64,000 nt of DNA from Flavobacterium xueshanense (GTDB lineage Bacteria > Bacteroidota > Bacteroidia > Flavobacteriales > Flavobacteriaceae), in the NCBI RefSeq assembly GCF_900112975.1, contig NZ_FONQ01000009.1:62001-126000 (forward strand), in the 5' to 3' direction. Within the stretch, counting starts at the first letter, position 1. Each line of letters starts with the position of its first letter. Shown in pieces: positions 26,823 through 36,716 of the stretch. Under the pieces are notes generated by a model. The model was not told the DNA's origin. It was given only the letters and a program-made list of their open reading frames with translations, and searched no databases. The translations under genes and the position numbers were made by a program.

Positions 26823-27455
26823 TTAGTTTTTAAATCGGTAATTTACTCTAAAGCCAAGACTGTTTTCGGCATGGCCAAGAGCTAAAAATTGTGTTAAATT
26901 CATCGATACTCCTAATTTATTTTTATTAGTACTAATATTAAAATAGCGACCAACATACAATCCAGAACATACACCAAATTGTTGATCACTGGCGTATTCT
27001 GATACAAAACCCATTCCTATTTTACTGTCTTCATCTGATAAAACATAACCAACGCCTGTTTCAGCACCCCAAAACCAATGCGAGTTCATATTGAATTGAA
27101 TGTTGGGTCTAAGACTAAAAAGGCTGAAATTATTGTGGCTGGCTCTTTCCTGCATTGTACTTTCAGGAGTGAGGATTCGAGTGTTTTTTCGGATGAATCG
27201 GTAGTCGTAATCAAATCGGATTCCTAATTCTAATTTCCTTGAAATTATTTTTCCAACTCTTCCATTTAAACCAATTGCCAGTCTGTGTGTCCGATACATT
27301 TCGATATGAACCGGTAAAGAAGCATTGATTCCCGATTCAAAATAAATAGGTTTTTTTTCTTTTTTGGTGTTATTACTATCTAATTTACTTTGTGCGAATA
27401 AAGACTGACCTGGTAGAATCAATATACTAAATAGTAAAACCAAAATTTTTTTCAT
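26823..27455 (-). CDS. Conserved outer-membrane beta-barrel-like protein, unknown function
   Basis: 210 residues. A clear signal peptide (MKKILVLLFSILILPGQSLFA) is cleaved before QSK. The rest alternates short polar turns with amphipathic strands and ends in a Tyr/Phe-rich strand (NSLGFRVNYRFKN), as in small Bacteroidota outer-membrane barrels. Strand pairs such as KLELGIRFDYDYRFI and NSHWFWGAETGVGYVL support this. No enzyme motif. It stands alone between the dispersed repeat and the carboxylase gene. Confidence 0.65.
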   Translation of the reverse strand: MKKILVLLFSILILPGQSLFAQSKLDSNNTKKEKKPIYFESGINASLPVHIEMYRTHRLAIGLNGRVGKIISRKLELGIRFDYDYRFIRKNTRILTPESTMQERASHNNFSLFSLRPNIQFNMNSHWFWGAETGVGYVLSDEDSKIGMGFVSEYASDQQFGVCSGLYVGRYFNISTNKNKLGVSMNLTQFLALGHAENSLGFRVNYRFKN

Positions 27456-27522
27456 TTCTTATTCAATTTTAAATTATTAAAATGAATTAGGTTAAGATTT
27501 GTGAGTGTTATTTAATCAATGA

Positions 27523-27565
27523 GGCTGTTTTGTTGCTGCTCCAAAGAAGCAGCAACAAAACAGCC
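27523..27565. terminator. Strong hairpin downstream of the acyl-CoA carboxylase gene
   Basis: A perfect 18-base stem (27523-27540 with 27548-27565, starting GGCTGTTTTG) and a 7-base loop, with no T tract on either side. It is placed as a terminator or mRNA-end stabiliser for the minus-strand gene ending at 27608. Confidence 0.65.
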
Positions 27566-27607
27566 ATAAATATACAAAATAATTATTTAAGCAATTGATA
27601 ATCAGTA

Positions 27608-29236
27608 TTAAACCTGAATAATACCTAGGTTGAATTTTTTCTCAATCGGGGAGTGATTGGCTGCTTCGATTCCCATTGAAATCCAAGTTCTGGTATCTAG
27701 AGGATCGATAATGGCATCTGTCCACAATCGGGATGCTGCATAATATGGTGAAACTTGTTCGTCATATCTTGCTTTTATTTTATCGAATAATTCTTTTTCT
27801 TTGACTTCATCCACTATTTCTCCTTTTGCTTTAAGCGAAGAAGCTTCAATCTGTGCCAATACTTTTGCAGCCTGCGTTCCGCCCATAACAGCTAATTCTG
27901 CACTTGGCCATGCAAAAATTAATCTTGGATCATACGCTTTTCCACACATGGCATAATTTCCGGCTCCGTATGAATTTCCTACTATAACAGTGAATTTTGG
28001 AACAACTGAATTAGATACAGCGTTTACCATTTTGGCACCGTCTTTTATGATTCCTCCATGTTCGGATTTAGATCCAACCATAAATCCGGTAACATCCTGA
28101 ACGAACACTAATGGGATTTTTTTCTGATTGCAATTGGCTATGAAACGCGTGGCTTTATCGGCACTATCGGAGTAAATAACGCCTCCAAATTGCATTTCGC
28201 CATTTTTAGTTTTCACTACTTTTCGTTGATTGGCAACAATTCCTACTGCCCATCCGTCAATTCTGGCATAACCGGTAATAATGGTTTGACCATAACCGTC
28301 TTTATACGCTTCAAACTCGGAATTATCCACTAAACGATTAATGATTTCCATCATATCGTATTGTTCATTTCTGGCTTTTGGCAAAACACCATAGATTTCC
28401 TTTTCGTCTAATGCTGGTTTTTCCGCTTTAATTCTGCTGTATCCGGCTTTGTCAAAATCACCTATTTTGTCAACTATATTTTTTATTTTGTCTAATGCGT
28501 CTTTGTCATCTTTAGCTTTGTAATCTGTAACACCTGAAATTTCACAATGTGTTGTCGCTCCGCCCAAAGTTTCGTTATCAATGCTTTCGCCAATGGCTGC
28601 TTTGACCAAATAACTTCCTGCCAAGAATATACTTCCCGTTTTATCTACTATCATAGCTTCATCGCTCATGATTGGCAAGTAGGCACCACCTGCAACACAA
28701 CTTCCCATTACTGCAGCAATTTGGGTAATTCCCATGCTGCTCATTTGAGCATTGTTTCTAAAAATGCGTCCAAAATGTTCTTTGTCCGGGAAAATCTCAT
28801 CTTGCAAAGGCAAATAAACTCCGGCACTATCTACCAAGTAGATTATTGGTAAGCGATTCTCCATTGCAATTTCCTGTGCGCGTAAATTTTTCTTAGCCGT
28901 TATAGGAAACCAAGCTCCTGCTTTTACAGTTGCATCATTAGCCACTACAATACATTGTTTTCCTCGGATGTATCCTATTTTTACAACAACTCCACCTGAT
29001 GGGCAGCCACCGTGTTCGGCATACATTCCTTCACCAACAAATACTCCAATTTCAATACTTTTCGATTTTGGATCCAATAAATAATCGATTCGTTCGCGTG
29101 CGGTCATTTTGCCTTCGCCATGTAATTTTTGGATGCGTTTTTCGCCGCCGCCTAATTTAACTACGCTTAATTTTTGACGTAATGCGGAAAGTAAAAGTTT
29201 ATTGTGGTCTTCGTTTTTGTTGAAGTTCAAATCCAT
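27608..29236 (-). CDS. Acyl-CoA carboxylase, carboxyltransferase (beta) subunit
   Basis: 542 residues with the two crotonase-like halves of biotin-dependent carboxyltransferases. Typical stretches are KMTARERIDYLLDPKSKSIE, EHGGCPSGGVVVKIG, LVDSAGVYLPLQDEIFPD, GGAYLPIMSDEAMIV, NSYGAGNYAMCGKAYDPR and WPSAELAVMGGTQAAKV. The GGCPSGGVV and LPLQDEIFPD segments point to the methylcrotonyl-CoA carboxylase-type beta subunit (leucine degradation). No biotin-carrying alpha subunit is adjacent, so propionyl- or another acyl-CoA remains possible. Confidence 0.9.
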   Translation of the reverse strand: MDLNFNKNEDHNKLLLSALRQKLSVVKLGGGEKRIQKLHGEGKMTARERIDYLLDPKSKSIEIGVFVGEGMYAEHGGCPSGGVVVKIGYIRGKQCIVVANDATVKAGAWFPITAKKNLRAQEIAMENRLPIIYLVDSAGVYLPLQDEIFPDKEHFGRIFRNNAQMSSMGITQIAAVMGSCVAGGAYLPIMSDEAMIVDKTGSIFLAGSYLVKAAIGESIDNETLGGATTHCEISGVTDYKAKDDKDALDKIKNIVDKIGDFDKAGYSRIKAEKPALDEKEIYGVLPKARNEQYDMMEIINRLVDNSEFEAYKDGYGQTIITGYARIDGWAVGIVANQRKVVKTKNGEMQFGGVIYSDSADKATRFIANCNQKKIPLVFVQDVTGFMVGSKSEHGGIIKDGAKMVNAVSNSVVPKFTVIVGNSYGAGNYAMCGKAYDPRLIFAWPSAELAVMGGTQAAKVLAQIEASSLKAKGEIVDEVKEKELFDKIKARYDEQVSPYYAASRLWTDAIIDPLDTRTWISMGIEAANHSPIEKKFNLGIIQV

Positions 29237-29401
29237 GATGAAATAATATTAAAAAAGTTTGCGTCAAAAATACAAAATCCAACGAAATAAATTTTATTAA
29301 TTTAAATCGTATGTAATGATAATTGAATATATGTTTACTAATAAAACAAAAAAACAGAAATGAACTCCTGTTTTTTACGAATTTAATAAAAAAGAGAAAG
29401 T

Positions 29402-30400
29402 TTATTTTTTAGATTCATTTACGAGTCTTTTCAAGATTGCCCATTGCTTTAGTGCATCACGTGCCTCGACAGCTGGATAACCTAACATGGTTTTTCCGGC
29501 TGGAATATCTCCTGTAACACCTGACCCAGCACCTACAATAGCACCATCACCTATAGTGGTATGGTCTTTTATGGAAGCGCTTCCGCCAATAATAACCCCG
29601 TTTCCTAATGTGACTGAACCGGCAAGTCCACTATTTCCGGCCATAATACAAAATTTACCTAATTTGCTGTTATGACCTATTTGAACTAAATTATCAATTT
29701 TGCAGCCGTCACCCAAAACAGTAGAACTGAATTTTCCTCTGTCAACGCAAGAATTTGCACCTATTTCAACATTATTGCCTATGATTACATTTCCAATTTG
29801 TGGAATTTTTACCAAACCTCTTTGAGGATCAGGTCGAAAACCAAAACCATCTGCTCCAATAGTTGCGTTTGGATGTAAAATGCAGTCGTTTCCTATATGA
29901 CAACGCTCTCTGATTACAGTTCCAGACCAGATAACTGTGTTTTTTCCTATCGTACATTCATCCAGAATGGTCACATTAGGATAAATTGTAGTGTTGTCCC
30001 CAATTACAACTTTAGGTCCGATATAACATCCTGCACCAATTCGGACTCCATTACAAATAGTTGCAGTTTCGTCTATTGTTGCGGTGGGATGAATGTTTGT
30101 GTGGAATATTGGAGTAGGGGGAGCAAAAAGTTCCAGTACTTGTGACATTGCCAAATCAGCATTTTTAACTTTTATGAAAGCCCTGTTTTCCCCAGGTTCG
30201 ATAGTTATATCTTCATTAACAACGGCGACGCAAGCCTTAGATGTTGCCCAAAATTTTTCATATTTTTTATTTCCAATAAATGAAATTTCGGAAATATTGG
30301 CCATTTCTAATTGTTCAGGAGCTGTAATCTTTTGGGTAGTATTCCCAATAATCTCTCCCTTAAGAATCTCGTTTATTTCTTGAATTGAGTAGGATTTCAT
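29402..30400 (-). CDS. lpxD: UDP-3-O-acylglucosamine N-acyltransferase
   Basis: 332 residues. The N-terminal LpxD domain holds EISFIGNKKYEKFWATSKA. A long left-handed beta-helix of hexapeptide repeats (about 105-290) contains IHPTATIDETATI, and ILHPNATIGADGFGF has the catalytic-site His and substrate motif. A short C-terminal helix ends the chain. It adds the second 3-hydroxyacyl chain in lipid A synthesis in the cytoplasm. No neighbouring lpx genes, which is unusual but occurs for extra lpxD-like copies in Bacteroidota. Confidence 0.9.
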   Translation of the reverse strand: MKSYSIQEINEILKGEIIGNTTQKITAPEQLEMANISEISFIGNKKYEKFWATSKACVAVVNEDITIEPGENRAFIKVKNADLAMSQVLELFAPPTPIFHTNIHPTATIDETATICNGVRIGAGCYIGPKVVIGDNTTIYPNVTILDECTIGKNTVIWSGTVIRERCHIGNDCILHPNATIGADGFGFRPDPQRGLVKIPQIGNVIIGNNVEIGANSCVDRGKFSSTVLGDGCKIDNLVQIGHNSKLGKFCIMAGNSGLAGSVTLGNGVIIGGSASIKDHTTIGDGAIVGAGSGVTGDIPAGKTMLGYPAVEARDALKQWAILKRLVNESKK

Positions 30401-30512
30401 TAAATATATATTGAATTTGGTTTAATTTTCATTTCCAAATAAAATCATTTAACGTTGAAATTGCAAATATTTTATTAAAATATCAAGAAACGTCTTCTAG
30501 GGGTAATAAAAA

Positions 30513-30553
30513 ATCCCCCTTAAAACCATTATTAATTGAATTTTTAAGGGGAT
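30513..30553. terminator. Bidirectional-type hairpin between prfB and lpxD
   Basis: ATCCCCCTTAAAA pairs with TTTTTAAGGGGAT with one bulged C. It lies past the prfB stop at 30610 and upstream of lpxD, with A/T-rich flanks. Confidence 0.7.
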
Positions 30554-30609
30554 ATTATTTAAGGGAATTAATGTATAAATTTTTACAAATCGAAACTGTG
30601 AAGGGAGTA

Positions 30610-31705
30610 TTATTCTTCCTTCTGTCCCATCATCATCAAATAGGCTTTCAGGAACTCATCGATTTCTCCATTCATCACGCCGTCAACATTACTAGTTTCG
30701 TAACCGGTACGAACATCTTTGACTAACTTATAAGGTTGCATCACGTAATTCCTGATTTGGGATCCCCATTCTATTTTCATTTTCCCAGCTTCAATATCGG
30801 CGCGTTGTGCCTGTTTCTTTTTTAACTCAATTTCGTATAATTGAGAGCGTAACATTTGCATGGCGCGTTGTCTATTATCTTGTTGCGAACGCGTTTCGGA
30901 ACATTGTATTTGAATTCCGGTTGGTTTGTGAAACAATTGCACTTTCGTTTCCACCTTATTAACATTTTGTCCACCTGCACCACTGGATCGCGAAGTGGTT
31001 ATTTCGATATCAGCAGGATTAATGTCAATTTCGATACTATCATCTACCAATGGATAAACATAAACGGAAGCAAATGAAGTATGACGTTTTGCATTACTAT
31101 CAAATGGAGAAATACGCACCAATCGATGCACGCCGTTTTCGCCTTTTAAATATCCAAAAGAATAATCGCCTTCAAATTCGAGTGTTACAGTTTTTATACC
31201 CGCTGCTTCTCCTTTCTGGAAATTCAGTTCTTTTATTTTAAAGCCGTATTTTTCGCCCCACATCATGTACATTCTCATCAGCATCTCTGCCCAATCACAA
31301 CTTTCTGTTCCTCCTGCGCCAGCGGTTATTTGTACTACAGCACTTAAAGTATCACCTTCATCAGAAAGCATATTCTTGAATTCGATGGCTTCAATATGAG
31401 CTTGAGTAGCGATATAATGTTCGTCTAATTCTTCTCCGGTAAGTTCACCTTCTTTGTAAAAATCGTAAGCGAGTTGCAATTCTTCGGTAATTTCGACCGC
31501 TTTATTGTAATCTTCAATCCACTTTTTCTTGTTTCGAAGGTTTTTTACAATTTGTTCCGCTTCTTTTGTATTGTTCCAAAAATCAGGCGCAAAAGTTTTT
31601 TCTTCTTCGTTTGAAATCTCAATTAACTTGGCATCAACGTCAAAGATACCTCCTCAACGCACCCAGGCGCTCTACAATACCTTTAATTTGTTCGGTAGTT
31701 GTCAT
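30610..31705 (-). CDS. prfB: Peptide chain release factor 2, with programmed +1 frameshift
   Basis: The gene starts at ATG 31705 and reads 21 codons ([20 protein letters not shown], then L) to an in-frame TGA at 31642-31640. A +1 shift on CTT TGA C leads to the main frame, [14 protein letters not shown] and onward, for a total of 364 residues, the normal length. The GGQ loop is in [14 protein letters not shown], and the stop-codon recognition SPF is in [10 protein letters not shown]2 ends translation at UGA and UAA. The open frame beginning at 31479 is only the later part of the protein. Autoregulation follows from the frameshift: low RF2 slows UGA decoding and favours the shift. Confidence 0.95.
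31639..31654 (-). promoter_or_regulatory. prfB programmed frameshift site
   Basis: Minus strand: internal Shine-Dalgarno AGGAGG (31654-31649), spacer TAT, then CTTTGAC. This is the classical RF2 arrangement with a 3-base spacer. Notable because Bacteroidota use Shine-Dalgarno pairing little for initiation. Confidence 0.95.
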
Positions 31706-31793
31706 AAAATTATATTAATTTGATAGGTCTGTTTTCAATATTTATCAAAAATTCCGTTCTGTACTACAATTAGTTTAGTTTTAACGGAACTAG

Positions 31794-31825
31794 TTGGAAT
31801 TAACAAACGGTATTGTGTAAATTTG
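31794..31825 (+). promoter_or_regulatory. Flavobacterial promoter
   Basis: TTG (31794-31796), 21 bases, TAAATTTG (31818-31825), 70 bases before the aldolase ATG. Confidence 0.6.
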
Positions 31826-31895
31826 TGGCACAAAAGTAAAAAAAATTTACGCAGGGACAAGTCGTGACTTCCCCTTATCAAAAATAAAAAATAAT

Positions 31896-32918
31896 ATGGA
31901 AATAAATTTAGTTAGCGATACAATTACAAAACCTTCACGCGAAATGTTGGTACACATGTTAAATGCTGAAGTAGGTGATGATGTTTACAAACAAGACCCT
32001 ACCGTTATTGAACTTGAAGCCAAAGTTGCCGAAATGTTTGGAATGGAAGCAGGACTTTTTTTTCCTTCGGGAACGATGGCAAATCAAACGGCAATAAAAT
32101 TGCATACACAGCCTGGAGAACAATTGATTGCCGACAAATATGCACACGTCTATCATTATGAAGGTGGTGGTGTTTCCTTCAACAGCGGTGTTTCTTGTTG
32201 CTTATTAGACGGAAATCGAGGTATGATAACTGCAGAACAAGTGGCTGGAGCTATCAATGATCCGGAATTTTATCACAGTCCATTAACAAGTTTAGTTTGT
32301 GTCGAAAATACAACTAATAAAGGCGGCGGCGCTTGTTATGAACTGCAAGATTTACAAGAAATAAAGGCGGTTTGTGATGCCAATAATTTAAAATTTCACA
32401 TGGATGGCGCCCGAATCTGGAATGCTTTGATAGCCAAAAATCAAGACCCAAAAGCATTTGGGAAATTATTTGATACTATTTCTGTTTGTTTGTCAAAAGG
32501 TTTGGGAGCACCAATTGGTTCCGTATTGTTGGGTGATAAAGCGACGATTCACAGAGCGTTACGCATCCGAAAGATTTTAGGTGGCGGAATGCGTCAGGTA
32601 GGCTATTTGGCGGCAGCCGGAATATACGCTTTAGATAATAATGTAGAGCGCCTTGCTGAAGACCACCGAAGAGCGAAAGAAATTGGAGAAGTTTTGAAAA
32701 AGGTAAGCTGGGTTGCATCAGTTGAACCGGTTGAAACTAATATTTTGATTTTCTCGTTGGTTCCAAATTGTATCGAAAAGAATTTAATTGAATTGTTGAA
32801 ACAAAAAAATATTTTAATTAGTTCCATGGGTCATGGAAAACTGAGAATCGTTACACATCTTGATTATAAGGAAGTTATGCATACGTATGTTTTGGAAACG
32901 CTGCAAAAACTGGTTTAA
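31896..32918 (+). CDS. Low-specificity threonine aldolase family protein (GntG-type PLP enzyme)
   Basis: 340 residues of the beta-eliminating-lyase fold. The beginning INLVSDTITKPSREML, GMEAGLFFPSGTMANQTAI, the PLP-site Asp in FHMDGARIWNALIA and the Schiff-base Lys in VCLSKGLGAPIGSVL are all present. It splits L-(allo)threonine to glycine and acetaldehyde, and usually accepts related beta-hydroxy amino acids. Monocistronic; a long hairpin follows. Confidence 0.9.
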   Translation: MEINLVSDTITKPSREMLVHMLNAEVGDDVYKQDPTVIELEAKVAEMFGMEAGLFFPSGTMANQTAIKLHTQPGEQLIADKYAHVYHYEGGGVSFNSGVSCCLLDGNRGMITAEQVAGAINDPEFYHSPLTSLVCVENTTNKGGGACYELQDLQEIKAVCDANNLKFHMDGARIWNALIAKNQDPKAFGKLFDTISVCLSKGLGAPIGSVLLGDKATIHRALRIRKILGGGMRQVGYLAAAGIYALDNNVERLAEDHRRAKEIGEVLKKVSWVASVEPVETNILIFSLVPNCIEKNLIELLKQKNILISSMGHGKLRIVTHLDYKEVMHTYVLETLQKLV

Positions 32919-32932
32919 AAAAAGTTATAAGC

Positions 32933-32976
32933 TATGAATTATGAGTTTCTCAAATTGTCAAAACTCATAATTCATA
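32933..32976. terminator. Bidirectional terminator between aldolase and ybaB
   Basis: TATGAATTATGAGTTT pairs perfectly over 16 bases with AAACTCATAATTCATA (12-base loop) between two converging genes. Confidence 0.75.
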
Positions 32977-32991
32977 ACTTATAATTCATAA

Positions 32992-33312
32992 TTACTTAAA
33001 CAAATTATCCATACCCGGAATCATTGGCATATCCATTTTTGCAACAGCATCAAGTTCTGCCTCATTGGTTTTAGTCGCTTTTTCAATCGCTTTATTCATT
33101 ACTAAGATCATGTAATCCTCTAGTTGTTCTTTATCTTCTAACAGTGAGTCGTCAATAGTGATTGATTTTATAGTTCTGTTCGCTGTCAGCGTTACTTTCA
33201 ATAAGCCATCAGTACTTTGTTCGTCAATAAGAACCGTATCCAAGCGTTTTTTTGTGTCTTCTATTTTTTGTTGGGTTTCTTTTAGTTTTCCCATCATTCC
33301 CATTAAATCCAT
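32992..33312 (-). CDS. YbaB/EbfC-family nucleoid-associated protein
   Basis: 106 residues. The start [20 protein letters not shown], the central [20 protein letters not shown] and the C-terminal [13 protein letters not shown] fit the tweezer-like DNA-binding YbaB fold. A dimer binds DNA with little sequence specificity. It is not next to dnaX or recR here. It is divergent from the oligopeptidase gene with 70 bases between them. Confidence 0.88.
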   Translation of the reverse strand: MDLMGMMGKLKETQQKIEDTKKRLDTVLIDEQSTDGLLKVTLTANRTIKSITIDDSLLEDKEQLEDYMILVMNKAIEKATKTNEAELDAVAKMDMPMIPGMDNLFK

Positions 33313-33382
33313 GTTTTAATTTTTAAAATTAATTTTATTTACAAAATTACTATATTGCATAGTCATAATCAATAAAATATTC

Positions 33383-35518
33383 ATGAAAAATAAACTCATC
33401 CTAAGTTGTCTTTGTGTTATTTTTGCACCATCAATTACTAAAATTAAAGCACAACAAATGTTAAAAAATATTCCTACTCCAATAGCAAAAATAATTCCAA
33501 AAACTTTAGAAAAACACAACGAAAAACGTGTTGACAATTATTTCTGGCTGAACGATAGAGAAAAGCCGGATGTCATTGATTATTTGAATCAGGAAAATAC
33601 CTATTATGACGCCATGACCTCGGATACGAAGGGTTTTCAGAAAGAATTATACGAAGAGATGAAAGCCCGCATCAAGGAAGACGACCAATCAGTTCCTTAT
33701 TTGTACAATGGCTATTATTATATTACCCGTTTTGAAACTGGAAAAGATTATCCTATTTATTCCAGAAAAAAAGGAAGTCTTGCCGCAAATGAGGAAATTT
33801 TATTCAATTGTAATGACTTGGCCCAAGGACAAACCTACTTTCAATTGGGAGGTTTAAGTGTGAGTCCGGATAATAAATTTGCGAGTTTTGGAATCGATAC
33901 CGTAGGAAGACGTATTTACACGATACAAATCAAAAACTTGGAAACGGGAGAAATTCTTTCGGATAAGATTGAAAATGCTACCGGAAGTTCCGTTTGGGCA
34001 AATGATAATAAAACGATTTTTTACACCAGACAAGACAAAGTTACGTTGCGGTCTGATAAAGTGTTTAAACATAAATTAGCCACAGATTCAGCTGCTGATG
34101 TATTGGTTTTTAATGAAAAAGACGATACTTTTAACGTTTCAGTGGGTAAAGAAAAATCAAAAAAATACATTGTCATAGGTTCCGGAAGCACATTAACAAC
34201 CGAGTACAGAATTTTAAATTCAGATAATCCGGATGGAGAATTTGTGGTTTTTCAACCAAGAGTTCGCGGATTGGAATACAGTATTTCTCATTTTGGGAAT
34301 TCTTTTTATATTTTGACCAATAAGGATAAAGCGACTAACTTTAAGTTGATGAAAACTCCTGAAAACGGTACTGCAAAGGAGAATTGGATAGATGTAATTG
34401 CGCATCGAAAAGACGTTTTACTGGAAGATATTGAAATTTTCAGGAACTATTTGGTTGTCGAGGAACGTTCCAATGGTTTGAATCACATTCGCATCATGCC
34501 CTGGAGTGGGGAAGGGGAATATTATTTGCCTTTTGGCAGTGAAACCTACAATGCATACACGACTACAAATGTTGATTTTGACACTGATATTTTGCGTTAC
34601 AGCTATCAATCATTGGCTACACCATCCTCGGTTATTGATTTTAATATGAAAACCAAAGAGAAAGAAATCATGAAAGAGCAACAGGTTCTTGGTGGAAAAT
34701 TTGATAAAAATAATTACATCGAAGAACGTGTTTGGGCCACTGCAACTGATGGAACCAGAGTGCCAATTTCAATGGTGTACAAAAAAGGATTGAAAAAAGA
34801 CGGAAATAATCCGGTATTGCTTTACGCGTATGGCTCTTACGGAGTTACGATGGATACGTACTTTTCATCAACACGTCTTTCTATTTTGGACCGTGGCTTT
34901 GTTTTTGCAATAGCACACATTCGCGGTGGCGAAGATTTAGGACGACAATGGTATGAAGACGGAAAATTATTGAAAAAGAAAAATACCTTCACTGATTTTA
35001 TTGATTGTTCCAAGTTTTTAATTCAGGAAAAGTTTACTTCACCAAAGCATTTATATGCTGAAGGCGGTTCAGCAGGGGGTTTGTTGATGGGAGCGGTAGT
35101 CAATATGGCACCGGAATTGTACAAGGGAGTGATTGCTCAAGTGCCTTTTGTGGATGTAATAACCACGATGCTTGATGACACTATTCCGCTTACAACTGGA
35201 GAATATGATGAGTGGGGAAATCCAAACGAGAAAAAATCGTATGATTATATGTTGTCGTATTCGCCTTATGATAACGTAAAAGCTCAAAATTATCCTAATA
35301 TGTTTGTTTCCACCGGACTTCATGATTCGCAGGTACAGTACTGGGAACCTGCAAAGTGGGTTGCTAAACTACGAACTTTTAAAAAAAATAATACTGTTTT
35401 ATACCTAAATACTAACATGGATGCGGGTCACGGTGGTGCTTCCGGTCGATTTGAAGCCCTAAAGGAATTAGCTAAGGAATATAGTTTTTTATTAGATTTA
35501 GAAGAAATTAAAAACTAA
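33383..35518 (+). CDS. Oligopeptidase B-like S9 family peptidase
   Basis: 711 residues. A signal-like N terminus ([19 protein letters not shown]) precedes the usual PtrB beginning [21 protein letters not shown] seven-bladed propeller follows, then the alpha/beta hydrolase domain with the nucleophile in [11 protein letters not shown] (Ser about 561). The Asp lies in [12 protein letters not shown] and the His in [11 protein letters not shown] (about 683). SIPL-type residues [19 protein letters not shown] are typical of oligopeptidase B. It cleaves short peptides after basic residues. The signal suggests an exported form; the exact location is inferred. Confidence 0.9.
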   Translation: MKNKLILSCLCVIFAPSITKIKAQQMLKNIPTPIAKIIPKTLEKHNEKRVDNYFWLNDREKPDVIDYLNQENTYYDAMTSDTKGFQKELYEEMKARIKEDDQSVPYLYNGYYYITRFETGKDYPIYSRKKGSLAANEEILFNCNDLAQGQTYFQLGGLSVSPDNKFASFGIDTVGRRIYTIQIKNLETGEILSDKIENATGSSVWANDNKTIFYTRQDKVTLRSDKVFKHKLATDSAADVLVFNEKDDTFNVSVGKEKSKKYIVIGSGSTLTTEYRILNSDNPDGEFVVFQPRVRGLEYSISHFGNSFYILTNKDKATNFKLMKTPENGTAKENWIDVIAHRKDVLLEDIEIFRNYLVVEERSNGLNHIRIMPWSGEGEYYLPFGSETYNAYTTTNVDFDTDILRYSYQSLATPSSVIDFNMKTKEKEIMKEQQVLGGKFDKNNYIEERVWATATDGTRVPISMVYKKGLKKDGNNPVLLYAYGSYGVTMDTYFSSTRLSILDRGFVFAIAHIRGGEDLGRQWYEDGKLLKKKNTFTDFIDCSKFLIQEKFTSPKHLYAEGGSAGGLLMGAVVNMAPELYKGVIAQVPFVDVITTMLDDTIPLTTGEYDEWGNPNEKKSYDYMLSYSPYDNVKAQNYPNMFVSTGLHDSQVQYWEPAKWVAKLRTFKKNNTVLYLNTNMDAGHGGASGRFEALKELAKEYSFLLDLEEIKN

Positions 35519-35588
35519 TTACATTTTTTTTGTTAAATTTGTAACTTTCGTGGTCTCATTAAAAATTGCTGCGAATAACTATTTTTTT

Positions 35589-36629
35589 ATGAAAAAAGAA
35601 ATAACTGCTTGTAATAATGTTTTAGAATTAATAGGTAATACTCCACTTATTAAGCTAAATAAAGTTACTGAAGATTTAAAAGGAAATTTTTATGCTAAAG
35701 TAGAAGCTTTTAATCCAGGACATTCCTCAAAAGATAGAATAGCATTATACATAATTGAAGAAGCTGAAAAGAGAGGTGTTTTATCTCCTGGTGATACGAT
35801 AATTGAAACAACTTCCGGTAATACGGGTTTTAGTTTAGCAATGGTCAGTATCATAAAAGGCTACAACTGCATTCTTGCGGTTAGTTCTAAATCATCTAAA
35901 GACAAAATAGACATGCTTCGAAGCTTAGGCGCTAAAGTGTATGTTTGTCCTGCGCACGTATCTGCTGATGATGAACGTTCTTATTATAATGTAGCCAAAC
36001 GTTTGCACGAAGAAACGAAAGGCTCGATTTATATCAATCAATATTTTAATGAGTTGAATGTGGATGCGCATTATAAATCTACCGGTCCGGAAATTTGGAA
36101 ACAAACTAATGGTGCAATTACGCACTTAATTGCCTGTAGTGGAACAGGTGGAACCATTTCTGGTACTGCAAAATACTTAAAAGAACAAAATCCAAATATT
36201 AGAATTCTTGGAGTGGATGCTTTTGGATCCGTATTGAAGAAATACCATGAGACTAGAGAATTCGATAATGATGAGATTTATCCGTACCGAATTGAAGGCT
36301 TGGGTAAAAATTTAATTCCGTCCGCAACTGATTTTGATATCATTGATAAGTTCATGAAAGTGACGGATGAGGAAAGCGCTCATGCTGCAAGAGAAATCAC
36401 CAGAAAAGAAGGTTTGTTTGTAGGATATACATCAGGAGCAGTAATGCAAGCGTTAAGACAATATGCTGAAGAAGGTGAATTTGACGAAAACAGTAATGTA
36501 ATTGCAATTTTCCCAGATCATGGTTCTCGTTACATGAGTAAAGTATTTAGCGATGATTGGATGAATGAACAAGGTTTCTTTGATAGCATCAACGAAGAAG
36601 AAGTTCAAAAAATTGAAATGATAAAATAA
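35589..36629 (+). CDS. PLP-dependent cysteine synthase family protein
   Basis: 346 residues from ATG 35589; a longer frame opens at 35550 but adds only junk. A -7 element TAAATTTG at 35534-35541 fits the shorter start. The fold-type II PLP pattern is clear: [17 protein letters not shown], Schiff-base Lys in [11 protein letters not shown], the substrate loop [12 protein letters not shown] and the phosphate cup [11 protein letters not shown]. It is in the CysK/CysM/CBS group; the exact beta-replacement reaction is not fixed by sequence. It converges on the 690-residue PLP-fold gene; both are PLP enzymes, but a link is only a guess. Confidence 0.85.
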   Translation: MKKEITACNNVLELIGNTPLIKLNKVTEDLKGNFYAKVEAFNPGHSSKDRIALYIIEEAEKRGVLSPGDTIIETTSGNTGFSLAMVSIIKGYNCILAVSSKSSKDKIDMLRSLGAKVYVCPAHVSADDERSYYNVAKRLHEETKGSIYINQYFNELNVDAHYKSTGPEIWKQTNGAITHLIACSGTGGTISGTAKYLKEQNPNIRILGVDAFGSVLKKYHETREFDNDEIYPYRIEGLGKNLIPSATDFDIIDKFMKVTDEESAHAAREITRKEGLFVGYTSGAVMQALRQYAEEGEFDENSNVIAIFPDHGSRYMSKVFSDDWMNEQGFFDSINEEEVQKIEMIK

Positions 36630-36650
36630 GTTAAAAATTATAGATAAATA

Positions 36651-36687
36651 AAAAAGTCCCACTTGCTTTTGCGAATGGGACTTTTTT
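36651..36687 (+). terminator. Terminator after the cysteine synthase-like gene
   Basis: AAGTCCCA / TGGGACTT stem flanked by A-run and T-run, between converging genes; works in both directions. Confidence 0.85.
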
Positions 36688-36716
36688 ATTGAATATAAAG
36701 ATAAACACTTTTTAAT

